A DNA stretch of 33,266 nt from Desulfovibrionaceae bacterium. GTDB taxonomy: Bacteria; Desulfobacterota; Desulfovibrionia; Desulfovibrionales; Desulfovibrionaceae. The notes beneath the pieces were generated by a model. It was not told where the DNA came from. It made no database searches and was given only the letters and a program-made list of their open reading frames with translations. The DNA lies in contig JACCQO010000036.1 in the NCBI GenBank assembly GCA_015709205.1, forward strand, positions 1 through 33,266, in the 5' to 3' direction. The stretch's first letter is position 1. Each line of letters opens with the position of its first letter. Position numbers and translations under genes: made by a program. Shown one piece after another: positions 1-7,430 of this stretch.

Positions 1-170
1 CCTCGCGCCCCCCCGACCGGGGGGCCCGGGGGGGATGATCCCCCCCGGCGGGGTCTGGGGCAGAGCCCCAGCAGGGTGTGGGGCGGCGTCCCACCGGGTC
101 CAGGGCGGAGCCCTGGCGGGGGGGGGCGGAGCCCTGGCGGGGGGGGGCGGAGCCCCGGCTTCTTTCCCGG
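1..170. repeat. GC-rich hairpin repeat region at window start
   Basis: No convincing gene lies here. Three structures are visible: a perfect 23-bp palindrome at 26-48 (CCGGGGGGGAT, G, then its complement), a hairpin CTGGGGC-AGA-GCCCCAG at 55-71, and a hairpin CCAGGGC-GGA-GCCCTGG at 100-116. The second half of the last hairpin is then repeated with a 21-bp period (GCGGAGCCCTGG followed by a run of G) at about 106, 127 and 148. Such arrays are common between genes in high-GC deltaproteobacteria and may end transcription of a gene lying upstream of the window; that role is inferred. Confidence 0.75.
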
Positions 171-286
171 TGCGGGCGGCCGGCTGCGCACGGGCAGAAA
201 TCAATTGGCGGGTAAATGATCCTGCCCTTTCCTTGCGGTCGGGGTCGCAGACATGCACGCTTCGGCCGGGCGGGGGACTGTGGCCG

Positions 287-322
287 AAAGACTTTGACGA
301 GTCTTTGTTCCTGGCCTATGGT
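287..322 (+). promoter_or_regulatory. Operon promoter with a palindrome over the -35 box
   Basis: TTGACG at 294-299 and TATGGT at 317-322 are separated by exactly 17 bp, a good sigma-70 arrangement. The -35 hexamer is the centre of a perfect inverted repeat, AAAGACT (287-293) and AGTCTTT (300-306). A dimeric regulator bound there would cover the -35 box and block transcription. The first gene downstream encodes a winged-helix protein, so autorepression is a natural guess. The predicted start site near 329 leaves a leader of about 70 nt before the ATG at 399. Confidence 0.6.
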
Positions 323-398
323 TTGCATGGTTTCCGGCGCTGGGCAAGATTGTGACGGGGGGTACGCCGGATGGATCGTTTATTTGGTGAATGAAGAT

Positions 399-1028
399 AT
401 GATCGTCAACGACAGGGTTTTTTACAAGCCGTCGCGCCAGGCGCGGCAGTTGGCCGTGCTGGACCTGCTCGCGCGGGGCGCGTCCGGGGCCGGGGCGTGT
501 TTGACGCAGCAGGGGGTGGGCGAGCGCACGGGGTTGTCCGGCGGCATGGTCAACCAATACCTGCGCGAGTTGCAGCGCGACGGGCTGATCGAATTCGAGC
601 CGGTGAACGGCAAAAGTTTCCGCTATCTGCTCACGCCCGAGGGCGAGGCGTTGCGCGAGCGGTTGTTCGCCGACTATTCGGCGGAGACCACGCGCATCTA
701 CACGGCGCTGAAGGATTCGATCCGCGAGAAACTGCGGCCGCTGGCCGAGCGCGGCTTGACGCGCATCGCGGTGTTCGGCGCGTGGGAGACGGGCGAGGTC
801 ACGCTCACGGCGCTGCGCGGCACGCCGTTCGTGGTCGTGGCGGTACTGGACAACGACCGCGCCAAGCACGGCACGCTGTTCCTCGGGCACCCGGTTTCGC
901 CGCCGGAGGTGCTGGCCACGGTGCGGTGCGACGCCGTGGTCATCGCCTCGTTCGGCGGGCGCGAGGCCATCTACAAGCAACTGCGCCCCCTGGCCGAGGC
1001 CCGGGGCATGGAGATCGTGCGCCTATGA
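399..1028 (+). CDS. Winged-helix regulator with Rossmann-like C-terminal domain
   Basis: A protein of 209 residues if started at ATG 399; an in-frame GTG at 387 is the alternative, and neither has a strong ribosome site. Residues about 15-85 form a MarR/Lrp-like winged helix (a recognition segment with GLSGGMVNQYLRELQRDGLI, then the wing FEPVNGKSFRYLLTPEG). Residues about 118-209 look like a nucleotide- or sugar-binding Rossmann domain of the kind found at the front of PglD-type acetyltransferases (AVFGAWETG, then VVAVLDND, then DAVVIASFGG). It opens the glycan operon and overlaps neuB by 4 bp, so it is probably the operon's own regulator, perhaps sensing a sugar nucleotide. DNA target and ligand are unknown. 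Confidence 0.8.
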   Translation: MIVNDRVFYKPSRQARQLAVLDLLARGASGAGACLTQQGVGERTGLSGGMVNQYLRELQRDGLIEFEPVNGKSFRYLLTPEGEALRERLFADYSAETTRIYTALKDSIREKLRPLAERGLTRIAVFGAWETGEVTLTALRGTPFVVVAVLDNDRAKHGTLFLGHPVSPPEVLATVRCDAVVIASFGGREAIYKQLRPLAEARGMEIVRL

Positions 1029-1129
1029 CTCGTGCCCCCATGACTCATGCCCCTATGACTCGTGCCCCTATGACTCGTGTTTCAATGACTCGTGTTTCAA
1101 TGACTCGTGCCCCAGTGACTCTTTCGCCC
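1025..1129 (+). repeat. Seven-copy 15-bp repeat carrying serial start codons
   Basis: Seven consecutive 15-bp units begin at the neuB start codon. Six begin ATGACT and the seventh GTGACT; they encode MTRAP, MTHAP, MTRAP, MTRVS, MTRVS, MTRAP and VTLSP. Every unit therefore supplies a possible in-frame start. The unit length is a multiple of three, so copy-number change alters N-terminal length but not frame. Confidence 0.95.
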
Positions 1130-2287
1130 GCGACGTCTTCGTCCGCGCCCTGCGCGCCCGTGGCGGACCGCGCGTTCGCGCTCGGCTCGGGCCACCTTGT
1201 GGGCCCGGGCGCGCCGTGCCTGCTGGTGGCCGAGATCGGCAACAACCACCAGGGCGACGCGGCCGTGGCCGCGCGCATGGTGGAGGCGGCGGCGCGCGCC
1301 GGGGCGGACGCGGTGAAGTTCCAGAAGCGCGACGCGGCGGCGCTCCTGACGCGGCGCGGGCTGGAGGCGGCGTACGGCGGCGAGCACAGCTTCGGCGCGA
1401 CCTACGGCGAGCACCGCGCGGCGCTGGAGCTTTCCGCGGACGAGCTGGCCGGGCTGGCGCGGCAGGCGCGCTCGCTGGGGCTGGCGTTTTTCGCCTCCTG
1501 CTGGGACATGCCCAGCCTGGAAACCATGCTCGGTGTGGGCATGGACTGCGTAAAGATCGCCTCGGCGGACCTGGTCAACCTGCCCATGCTGCGCCGCGCG
1601 GCCGGGTGCGGGTTGCCGGTGCTTCTGTCCACGGGCATGAGCTCGTGGACGGAGATCGACGCGGCGGTGGAAACGCTCGCGCCGTGCCGGGGACGGCTGG
1701 CGCTCCTGCACTGCAACAGCTCCTACCCGTGCGCGGACGCGGAGGTGGGCTTGCCGGTGATGGCCGAGCTGGCGCGCCGCTACGGGCTGCCCGTGGGCTA
1801 TTCCGGCCACGAGCGCGGCGTGGGGCCGAGCGTGGCGGCGGCGGCGCTGGGCGCGTGCGTGGTGGAGCGGCACTTCACCCTGGACGTGACGCAGCGCGGC
1901 ACGGACCATGCGGCGTCGCTGGACCCGGAGCGGTTCGCGCTGCTGGCCGGTCTGGTGCGCGAAGCCGAGGCCGCCCTGGCCGTGGCCGACAAACGCGTGT
2001 TCCCGGGCGAGACGCGCGCGAAAAGGAAGCTGCGCAAGTCCGTGGTCTATGCGCGGAATCTGGCCGCCGGGCACGTGCTGGCCCCGGCGGACCTGGCGCT
2101 GAAGTGCCCGGGCGACGGAGTTTCCCCGCTGCGCGTGGAGGATCTGCCCGGCCGCGCCCTGACGCGCGCCGTGCGCCGCGACGAGCGGTTCGCGTGGGCC
2201 GACGTGCGCGGCGGCGAGGACGGCGCGGACGCGGAAGGCGGCGTTGCGGGCGACGCCGGGACCGCGATTTCCGGAGACGGCGAATGA
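1025..2287 (+). CDS. neuB: N-acetylneuraminate synthase family protein (NeuB-like nonulosonate synthase)
   Basis: Condenses phosphoenolpyruvate with a six-carbon N-acyl sugar to make a nine-carbon nonulosonic acid (sialic, legionaminic or pseudaminic type); the exact product cannot be told from sequence. The 420 residues comprise a repeat-built N-terminus (1-35), a NeuB TIM barrel with AEIGNNHQGD near residue 69, metal-ligand candidates His262 (GYSGHERG) and His283 (ERHFTLD) spaced 21 residues as in the Neisseria enzyme, the DHAASL segment, and a C-terminal SAF/antifreeze-like domain from about 350 (RKSVVYARNL, CPGDGVSP). The core begins near residue 49, so the first ~45 residues are extra. 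The ATG overlaps the regulator's stop (ATGA). Translation could start at any repeat unit. Confidence 0.92.
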   Translation: MTRAPMTHAPMTRAPMTRVSMTRVSMTRAPVTLSPATSSSAPCAPVADRAFALGSGHLVGPGAPCLLVAEIGNNHQGDAAVAARMVEAAARAGADAVKFQKRDAAALLTRRGLEAAYGGEHSFGATYGEHRAALELSADELAGLARQARSLGLAFFASCWDMPSLETMLGVGMDCVKIASADLVNLPMLRRAAGCGLPVLLSTGMSSWTEIDAAVETLAPCRGRLALLHCNSSYPCADAEVGLPVMAELARRYGLPVGYSGHERGVGPSVAAAALGACVVERHFTLDVTQRGTDHAASLDPERFALLAGLVREAEAALAVADKRVFPGETRAKRKLRKSVVYARNLAAGHVLAPADLALKCPGDGVSPLRVEDLPGRALTRAVRRDERFAWADVRGGEDGADAEGGVAGDAGTAISGDGE

Positions 2288-3258
2288 GCGCGGCGCGTTC
2301 CGCTCGTCCCGGCCCGGCGGGCGCGCCCCTGGTGAGCGTGGTGGTGCCCTCGTTCAATCAGGCGCGCTACCTGCCCACGGCGCTGGATTCGGTGTGGTTC
2401 CAGGATTATCCGAACATCGAGATCGTCATCTGCAACCACGGCTCCACGGACGGGACGGCCGAGGTCGTCGAAGATTTTCTGCGCGACGTCGAGGGCGCGG
2501 AAGAGAGTTTTCTGCTGCGCTACGAGGAGCCGGACGGCGGCGGCCCGCGCAATCCGGCCGACACGACCGACCCGGCGAACGGGGGCCGCTTCGTGCGGCT
2601 GCGGCATCCGCGCTATCCGCGCGTGGCGGGCGCGACGGGCGCTGCGGGCGGCGGGCGCACGGTCAAGGTGCTGCAGTCCGCCGAGAACATCGGCGGCACG
2701 CGCTCCTACAACGAAGGTTTTCGCGCGGCCACGGGCGCATTCTGCACCTACCTGGTGGGCGACGACTACCTGCTGCCCACGGCCGTTTCGCGGCTGGCGG
2801 CCTGCCTGGAGGAAACGGGCGCGGACGTGGCCTATTCCGACCTCTTCGTGGTCGACGACGCGGGCCGCATCCTGCAACGGCTGGAAAAGCCGGACTATTC
2901 CTTCGAAAAATGTTTCGCGGACTGGTTCCACCTCGGGGTTTCGCGGCTCTACCGCCGCGCCCTGCACGAGCGCGCGGGGTGGTACGATCCGGACTACCGC
3001 AACGCCAACGACTACGACATGTTCCTGCGCTTCGCCCTGGCCGGGGCGCGCTTCGCGCACCTGCCGGAGGTGCTCTACTGCACCCGGCGGCACGACCCGG
3101 CGGACCCGGCCGAGCCCGCGTCCTGGCGCGGCGACGGCCACGCCAACCTGCTGCGCGAGTCCGTGCGCTGCGCCCTGCGCGCCCGCGCCGCGATCGCGGG
3201 GAAGGATACGGAGCCCCCCGCAATGAACGAGGAGAAGGACAAATGCGCATCTGCGTGA
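2284..3258 (+). CDS. Family 2 glycosyltransferase
   Basis: A 324-residue GT-A enzyme expected to transfer a sugar from a nucleotide donor. It shows the opening VSVVVPSFNQARYLPTALDSV at about residues 17-36, IVICNHGSTDGT, and the acidic metal site GDDY in place of DxD; later a typical ANDYDMFLRF segment precedes the C-terminal third. An insertion of about 45 Gly/Pro/Arg-rich residues (roughly 75-120) separates the usual N-terminal motifs from VLQSAENIGGTRSYNEGF. There is no membrane segment, so it should act in the cytoplasm. ATGA overlap with neuB argues for translational coupling. The acceptor is unknown. Confidence 0.88.
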   Translation: MSAARSARPGPAGAPLVSVVVPSFNQARYLPTALDSVWFQDYPNIEIVICNHGSTDGTAEVVEDFLRDVEGAEESFLLRYEEPDGGGPRNPADTTDPANGGRFVRLRHPRYPRVAGATGAAGGGRTVKVLQSAENIGGTRSYNEGFRAATGAFCTYLVGDDYLLPTAVSRLAACLEETGADVAYSDLFVVDDAGRILQRLEKPDYSFEKCFADWFHLGVSRLYRRALHERAGWYDPDYRNANDYDMFLRFALAGARFAHLPEVLYCTRRHDPADPAEPASWRGDGHANLLRESVRCALRARAAIAGKDTEPPAMNEEKDKCASA

Positions 3259-4481
3259 TCGGGCTGGGCAAGCTCGGGCTCTGCACGGCCGCGTGCCTGG
3301 CGCGCGGCGGGTTCGAGGTCGCGGGCGTGGATGCCGACGCGGCGCACGTGGCGGCCATCGCGCGCGGCGAGACGCCGTTCGCCGAAACCGGGCTGGCCGA
3401 CCTGCTGGCCGAGGTGCGCGGGCGGCTGACCGTGACCACGGACACGGCCGCGGCCGTGGCGGCCAGCGCCATGACCTTCATCATCGTGCCCACGCCCTCG
3501 CTGCCGCACGGCGGGTTCGACAACGCGCACGTGCTCGCGGTGCTCGAAGCCCTGGCCCCGGCCCTGGCCGCGCACGAGGACCGCCACGTGGTCAACCTGG
3601 TCTCCACGGTCATGCCCGGTTCGTGCGACGGCGTTTTCGTGCCGTTCCTGGAGCGCGCCACGGGCAAACGCTGCGGCGCGGACTTCGGCTTCGCCTACAA
3701 CCCGGAATTCATCGCCATCGGCAGCGTGATCCGCGACTTCCTGAATCCGGACCTGGTGCTCGTGGGCCAGAGCGACGCGGCCACGGGCGCGGCGCTGGAG
3801 GCGGTCTACGGCGCGGTGTGCGACAACGCGCCGCACGTGGCGCGCACCGCGCTGGTCAACGCGGAGATCGCCAAGCTGTCCATCAACTGCTTCTGCACCA
3901 TGAAGATCAGCTTCGCGAACACGTTGGGCCAGGTCTGCGAGGCCGTGACCGGGGCCGACGCGCGCGAGGTGGCCGGGATCATCGGCCACGACACGCGCAT
4001 CGGGCACAAGTACGTCCAGCCCGGCCTGGGCTTCGGCGGGCCGTGCTTTCCGCGCGACAACGAGGCCTTCATCCGCTTCGCCGCGGACCACGGGCGCGAC
4101 GCCGAGCTGCAGCGCGCCGTGGTGGCCGTGAACGAGCGCCAGCCCGGCCGCGTGGCCGAGCGCATCGTGGCGGCGGCTTTTCGCGCGGGTAGGCGCGTAG
4201 CCCTACTCGGGCTGTCCTACAAGCCCTTCACCTCCCTTACGGAGCGCTCCCAGGCCCTGGACGTGGCCGTGCACCTGGCCACGCGCCACCCGGAGCTCTC
4301 CATCACGGCCTTCGACCCCATGGCGCGGTCCAACGGGCTGTGGCGGCTGTCGGAGTCGCTGCAGGAGTGCGTGCGCGGGGCCAACGTGGCCGCCGTGCTC
4401 ACGCCCTGGCCCGAGTTCCGCGAGCCGGGCTGGCGCGCGCTCCTGGCCGAGGGTGCGGAAGTGCTGGATTTCTGGGGGTAG
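3243..4481 (+). CDS. UDP-sugar 6-dehydrogenase (UDP-glucose/UDP-ManNAc dehydrogenase family)
   Basis: Predicted to oxidise C6 of a UDP-hexose to a uronic acid with two NAD molecules. The 412 residues start with a Rossmann GxGxxG (GLGKLGLCTAACLARGG), followed by VPTPS, the STVMPGSCD segment, FAYNPEFIAIGSVIRDF, and the catalytic cysteine in GLGFGGPCFPRDN. The third-domain motif reads GLSYKPFTSLTERSQALDV, where family members usually have a form of GLAYKPxTDDxRES, so substrate choice may differ from standard UDP-glucose dehydrogenase. The start lies inside the glycosyltransferase frame (16-bp overlap) behind GAGAAGGA, a good ribosome site. Confidence 0.88.
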   Translation: MRICVIGLGKLGLCTAACLARGGFEVAGVDADAAHVAAIARGETPFAETGLADLLAEVRGRLTVTTDTAAAVAASAMTFIIVPTPSLPHGGFDNAHVLAVLEALAPALAAHEDRHVVNLVSTVMPGSCDGVFVPFLERATGKRCGADFGFAYNPEFIAIGSVIRDFLNPDLVLVGQSDAATGAALEAVYGAVCDNAPHVARTALVNAEIAKLSINCFCTMKISFANTLGQVCEAVTGADAREVAGIIGHDTRIGHKYVQPGLGFGGPCFPRDNEAFIRFAADHGRDAELQRAVVAVNERQPGRVAERIVAAAFRAGRRVALLGLSYKPFTSLTERSQALDVAVHLATRHPELSITAFDPMARSNGLWRLSESLQECVRGANVAAVLTPWPEFREPGWRALLAEGAEVLDFWG

Positions 4482-4487
4482 CGACGG

Positions 4488-5453
4488 ATGACGAAGACGT
4501 TGCGCGACGAGGCGGCCCGGGCCGCAGCCTTTTCGGGCGAGCCTTTTTCGGCCGGAGATTCTCCGGCCGGGCCCTTTCCGCCCGCCCCCTGCCCGGCGCG
4601 CGCCCTGTGGGCGTGCCGCACGGAGCTGGCGCAGTTGCGGCCGCGCATCGAGGCCCTGCACGCGGCCGTGAATTTCGCCAACGACTTCAGCCCGTTCCAG
4701 TGGGCGCAGCTCACGGCCCTGGTGCTCGACTGGCGGCCGGACCTGATCCTGGAGCTGGGCCGCAAGTGGGGCAACTCCACCTGCGCCTTCACCGAGGCCG
4801 CCGCGTGGCTGGCCCATGGAAACGGGGCCGACGGCCCGGCCCCCTGCCGCGTGGCCAGCGTGTGTCGCGACCCGGAATGGGAGGAGGTCACGCTGCCGAA
4901 GCTGCGCGCGGCCGGACTGGCGGACGCGGACTGGCTGTCGCGCCTCACGGCGCACCGCGCGGACATCACCCGGTTCGACTTCGCGCCCGCGCTCGCCGGG
5001 GCGCGCCGCGTGCTCGTGTTCTGGGACGCGCACGGCTGGGAGGTGGCGGCCACGGTGCTCGGCGGGCTCATGCCCCGGCTGGCGGGCCGTGAACACCTGG
5101 TGGCCCTGCACGATCTTTCGGACCAGCGCTACGGCCCCGAGGCCAACCTGGACTACGCGGGCCGGGGCCTGTGGGCCGGGCGCGACATGGACGGCGCGCG
5201 GCTGCTGCTCGGCCACGTGGACACGGCCGTGCCCCAGGCCGTGTGCGCCCTGGATTTCTGCACGCGCAACCGCATCGGCCTGGAAAGCGCCGAACACGAG
5301 CTGCGCACGCGCCTGGACGCGGCCCAGGCCGCCGAGCTGGCCCGCCTGCTCGGCCCGCTCTTCTCGCTCCAGGCGCACTGGTTCCACTTTTCGCTCAACC
5401 ACGCGCCGGGCGCGCCGACCTTTCCGCGCGACCCGGCCAGGGAGGAAGCATGA
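4488..5453 (+). CDS. SAM-dependent methyltransferase-like protein
   Basis: A 321-residue protein. After a Pro/Ala-rich front of about 45 residues it shows a class I methyltransferase-like fold: LILELGRKWGNSTCAF (motif I) near residues 86-101, VASVCRDPEWEEV as the second acidic strand, ADITRF, then RVLVFWDAHGWEV and LVALHDLSD. The pattern recalls CmcI-type proteins and other surface-glycan cluster methyltransferases. No substrate can be assigned. It starts 6 bp after the dehydrogenase and its TGA overlaps the next ATG. It could be a non-methylating relative of the fold. Confidence 0.65.
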   Translation: MTKTLRDEAARAAAFSGEPFSAGDSPAGPFPPAPCPARALWACRTELAQLRPRIEALHAAVNFANDFSPFQWAQLTALVLDWRPDLILELGRKWGNSTCAFTEAAAWLAHGNGADGPAPCRVASVCRDPEWEEVTLPKLRAAGLADADWLSRLTAHRADITRFDFAPALAGARRVLVFWDAHGWEVAATVLGGLMPRLAGREHLVALHDLSDQRYGPEANLDYAGRGLWAGRDMDGARLLLGHVDTAVPQAVCALDFCTRNRIGLESAEHELRTRLDAAQAAELARLLGPLFSLQAHWFHFSLNHAPGAPTFPRDPAREEA

Positions 5454-6451
5454 CGACCGTCAGGCCCGGCCACCGGGACATCACCGTGTACGTGGGACTG
5501 CGCCCCTTCGAGGGCGAATGGATCGAGAAGAACGAGGCCGTGCTCGCCGGGCTGGCCTGGCAGGGCGTGGAGGGCCTCAAGGTCAAGTTCGTGTGCTGGC
5601 CCAGCGAATCGTCCACGGCCGTGTACGCGGCCGGACACGGCTACGAGGCCCTGGTGGTGCCCTGGTACCGGCAGTACCTGTTCCCGGGCCCGCAGCGCAG
5701 CTTCAAGGCCATGTTCGAGACCGCGCTCATGGACTGCGACACCGAAATCTTCGTCTACATCAACGGCGACATCGTGCTCGGCCCGGGCGTGCTCGGCTGG
5801 ATCCAGGAGCACGTGGAGCACTCCACGCTCTATTCCCTGCCGCGCCACAACTGGGACTACGACGGCCCCCTGCGCTCCCCGGCGGATTTCGAGCGCGCCC
5901 TGGAGCGCGCCGTGCCCGAGGAGTGGACCGCCGTGGACCTCTTCGCCCTGCGCGCCACCGAGGGACGCCAGCAGCTCATCCCCCTGCCGCCCTTCCTGCT
6001 CACGGCCGGGTCCATGGATTCCTGGCTCGTGGCCCGCACGGGCGAACTGGGCTGGCGGCGCGTGCTCGTGCCGCCGGACTCCTTCCGCATGCTGCACGTC
6101 GAGCACCCCTTCAGCCACCCGCTCAAGCCCGGCGCGGCCCCGGAAAAGGTCGCCAAGTGGGCCTTCAACTGCGGCATCTACGAGACCGCGACCCAGGGAA
6201 TGGACGTGCGCTGGCGCATGGACACGTCCCTGGCGGTGTTCGAGGGCGCGGAGCGCTACAAGTTCAAGAACGGGCTGCCCACGCGGGCCTACACGGCGTG
6301 CGAGGACATCTACGAGTGCGGCGAGCGCACCTTTGCCTGCGGCGCGGGCGAGGACGCCGCGTGCGTGGAGCAGTCCGGCGCGTGCCGCGTGGTGCGCGAA
6401 TGCGGACCGGAGCAGGGCGGAAAAAACGCGGGGGAGGACGGCCATGACTGA
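5450..6451 (+). CDS. Glycosyltransferase-like protein with cysteine-rich C-terminus
   Basis: A 333-residue protein that resembles GT-A glycosyltransferases: ITVYVGLRPF at the front, a middle segment AMFETALMDCDTEIFVYINGDIVLGPGVL with a single acidic site (NGDIV) where DxD is expected, and an SMDSWLVARTG acceptor-side segment. No close named family was recognised. The last ~50 residues hold six cysteines (YTACEDIYEC, TFACGAG, AACVEQSGAC, RECG), which suggests metal binding or disulfides. ATG overlaps the preceding TGA by 4 bp; its own end overlaps the next gene by 8 bp. Confidence 0.65.
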   Translation: MTTVRPGHRDITVYVGLRPFEGEWIEKNEAVLAGLAWQGVEGLKVKFVCWPSESSTAVYAAGHGYEALVVPWYRQYLFPGPQRSFKAMFETALMDCDTEIFVYINGDIVLGPGVLGWIQEHVEHSTLYSLPRHNWDYDGPLRSPADFERALERAVPEEWTAVDLFALRATEGRQQLIPLPPFLLTAGSMDSWLVARTGELGWRRVLVPPDSFRMLHVEHPFSHPLKPGAAPEKVAKWAFNCGIYETATQGMDVRWRMDTSLAVFEGAERYKFKNGLPTRAYTACEDIYECGERTFACGAGEDAACVEQSGACRVVRECGPEQGGKNAGEDGHD

Positions 6452-7430
6452 GTGGGCGCGACCGGACACGGGCTGCGCGTGGGGCGATGCGGAAATGGAG
6501 CGCCGCACCCGCGCCGGGACTGACGGAGCCGGAAACGGCGGTGCGGGCGCGGACGTGCTCGCGGCCAACCTCGCCAAGTGGTCCACCCTGCCCTCGGGCG
6601 GGCCGGACCAGGCGCGCGTGGAGGACCTCCTGGCCCTTTCCGATGCGGACTTCGCGGAATTCTGGCGCGCGGGCTCGGCCAAGTGGACCGCGGAGCGCGG
6701 CTGGGAGTACGAGCGGTTCGGCGCCCGCTTCGCCGGGCTGCGCGTGCTGGAGATCGGCTCGGGCCTTGGGCACGACGGGCTGGCCCTGGCTCCGCGCGTG
6801 CGCAACTGGACGTTTTGCGACATATTGGCGCAGAACCTGACATTGGTGCGCAGGGCGGCGCGGCTGCTCGGGGTGCGCAACGTGTCCTTCCAGCAGTTGC
6901 ACGATCCCCTGGCGCACGACTTCCGGGGCACCTTCGGCGCGTTCTGGGCCCACGGCGTGCTGCACCACCTGCCCTTTGCCCTGGCCCGGCGCGAAATGGC
7001 CAACATCGACCGATTCCTGGCCGTGGGCGCGGTGGCCGGGGTGCTCATGTACCCGCGCGAGCGCTGGGAGGCGGCCGGACGGCCGCCCTTCGGGGAATTC
7101 GGCGCGCGCACGGACGGCCCGGGCACGCCCTGGGCCGAATGGTACGACGAGGACAAGATCCTGGCCCTGTTCGGCCCGGCCTGGGCCCTGCGCGACACCG
7201 TGCACTGGGGCTCGGCCGACAGCCGGTTCGTGACCTTCGAACTGGTCAAGGAGCGCGAAACCCCGGACGAGCAGCCCGGCGACGGTGCGGAATACGCCGG
7301 GGAATGCGCCGGGGGCGGCTCGTGCTGCGAAACCGGCGGCTCCTGCTGCGAGACCGGCGCGAGCTGCTGCGGCAGCGGCGGGTCCCGCTGCGGCGGGAGC
7401 GGCAAGGCGGGCCCGGGAGGCGGCGCATGA
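6444..7430 (+). CDS. Class I SAM-dependent methyltransferase with Cys-Cys repeat tail
   Basis: A 328-residue protein. SAM-binding motif I is VLEIGSGLGHDGLAL near residue 101, followed by the second strand FCDILAQNL and FGAFWAHGVLHHLP as motif IV. A signature region YPRERWEAAGRPPFGEF, TDGPGTPWAEWYD closes the fold. The same signature recurs in the gene at 11208, so the two are paralogues. After residue ~275 the fold is replaced by a low-complexity tail with four heptads of the GGSCCET type. Likely to methylate a sugar in the glycan pathway; acceptor unknown. Start ATG 6444 follows GGGGGAGGA. Confidence 0.8.
   Translation: MTEWARPDTGCAWGDAEMERRTRAGTDGAGNGGAGADVLAANLAKWSTLPSGGPDQARVEDLLALSDADFAEFWRAGSAKWTAERGWEYERFGARFAGLRVLEIGSGLGHDGLALAPRVRNWTFCDILAQNLTLVRRAARLLGVRNVSFQQLHDPLAHDFRGTFGAFWAHGVLHHLPFALARREMANIDRFLAVGAVAGVLMYPRERWEAAGRPPFGEFGARTDGPGTPWAEWYDEDKILALFGPAWALRDTVHWGSADSRFVTFELVKERETPDEQPGDGAEYAGECAGGGSCCETGGSCCETGASCCGSGGSRCGGSGKAGPGGGA
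7314..7397 (+). repeat. Four 21-bp repeats coding for Cys-Cys heptads
   Basis: Four in-frame 21-bp units encode GGSCCET, GGSCCET, GASCCGS and GGSRCGG at the C-terminus of the methyltransferase. The cysteine pairs are kept in three of the four units even though codons vary, so selection on the protein is possible, but recent slippage would look similar. Confidence 0.92.

Noticed and set aside
35-355. A 106-residue open frame at the window start
   Set aside because: It is made of the GC-rich hairpin repeats and reads as Gly/Ala/Pro low complexity with no ribosome site.
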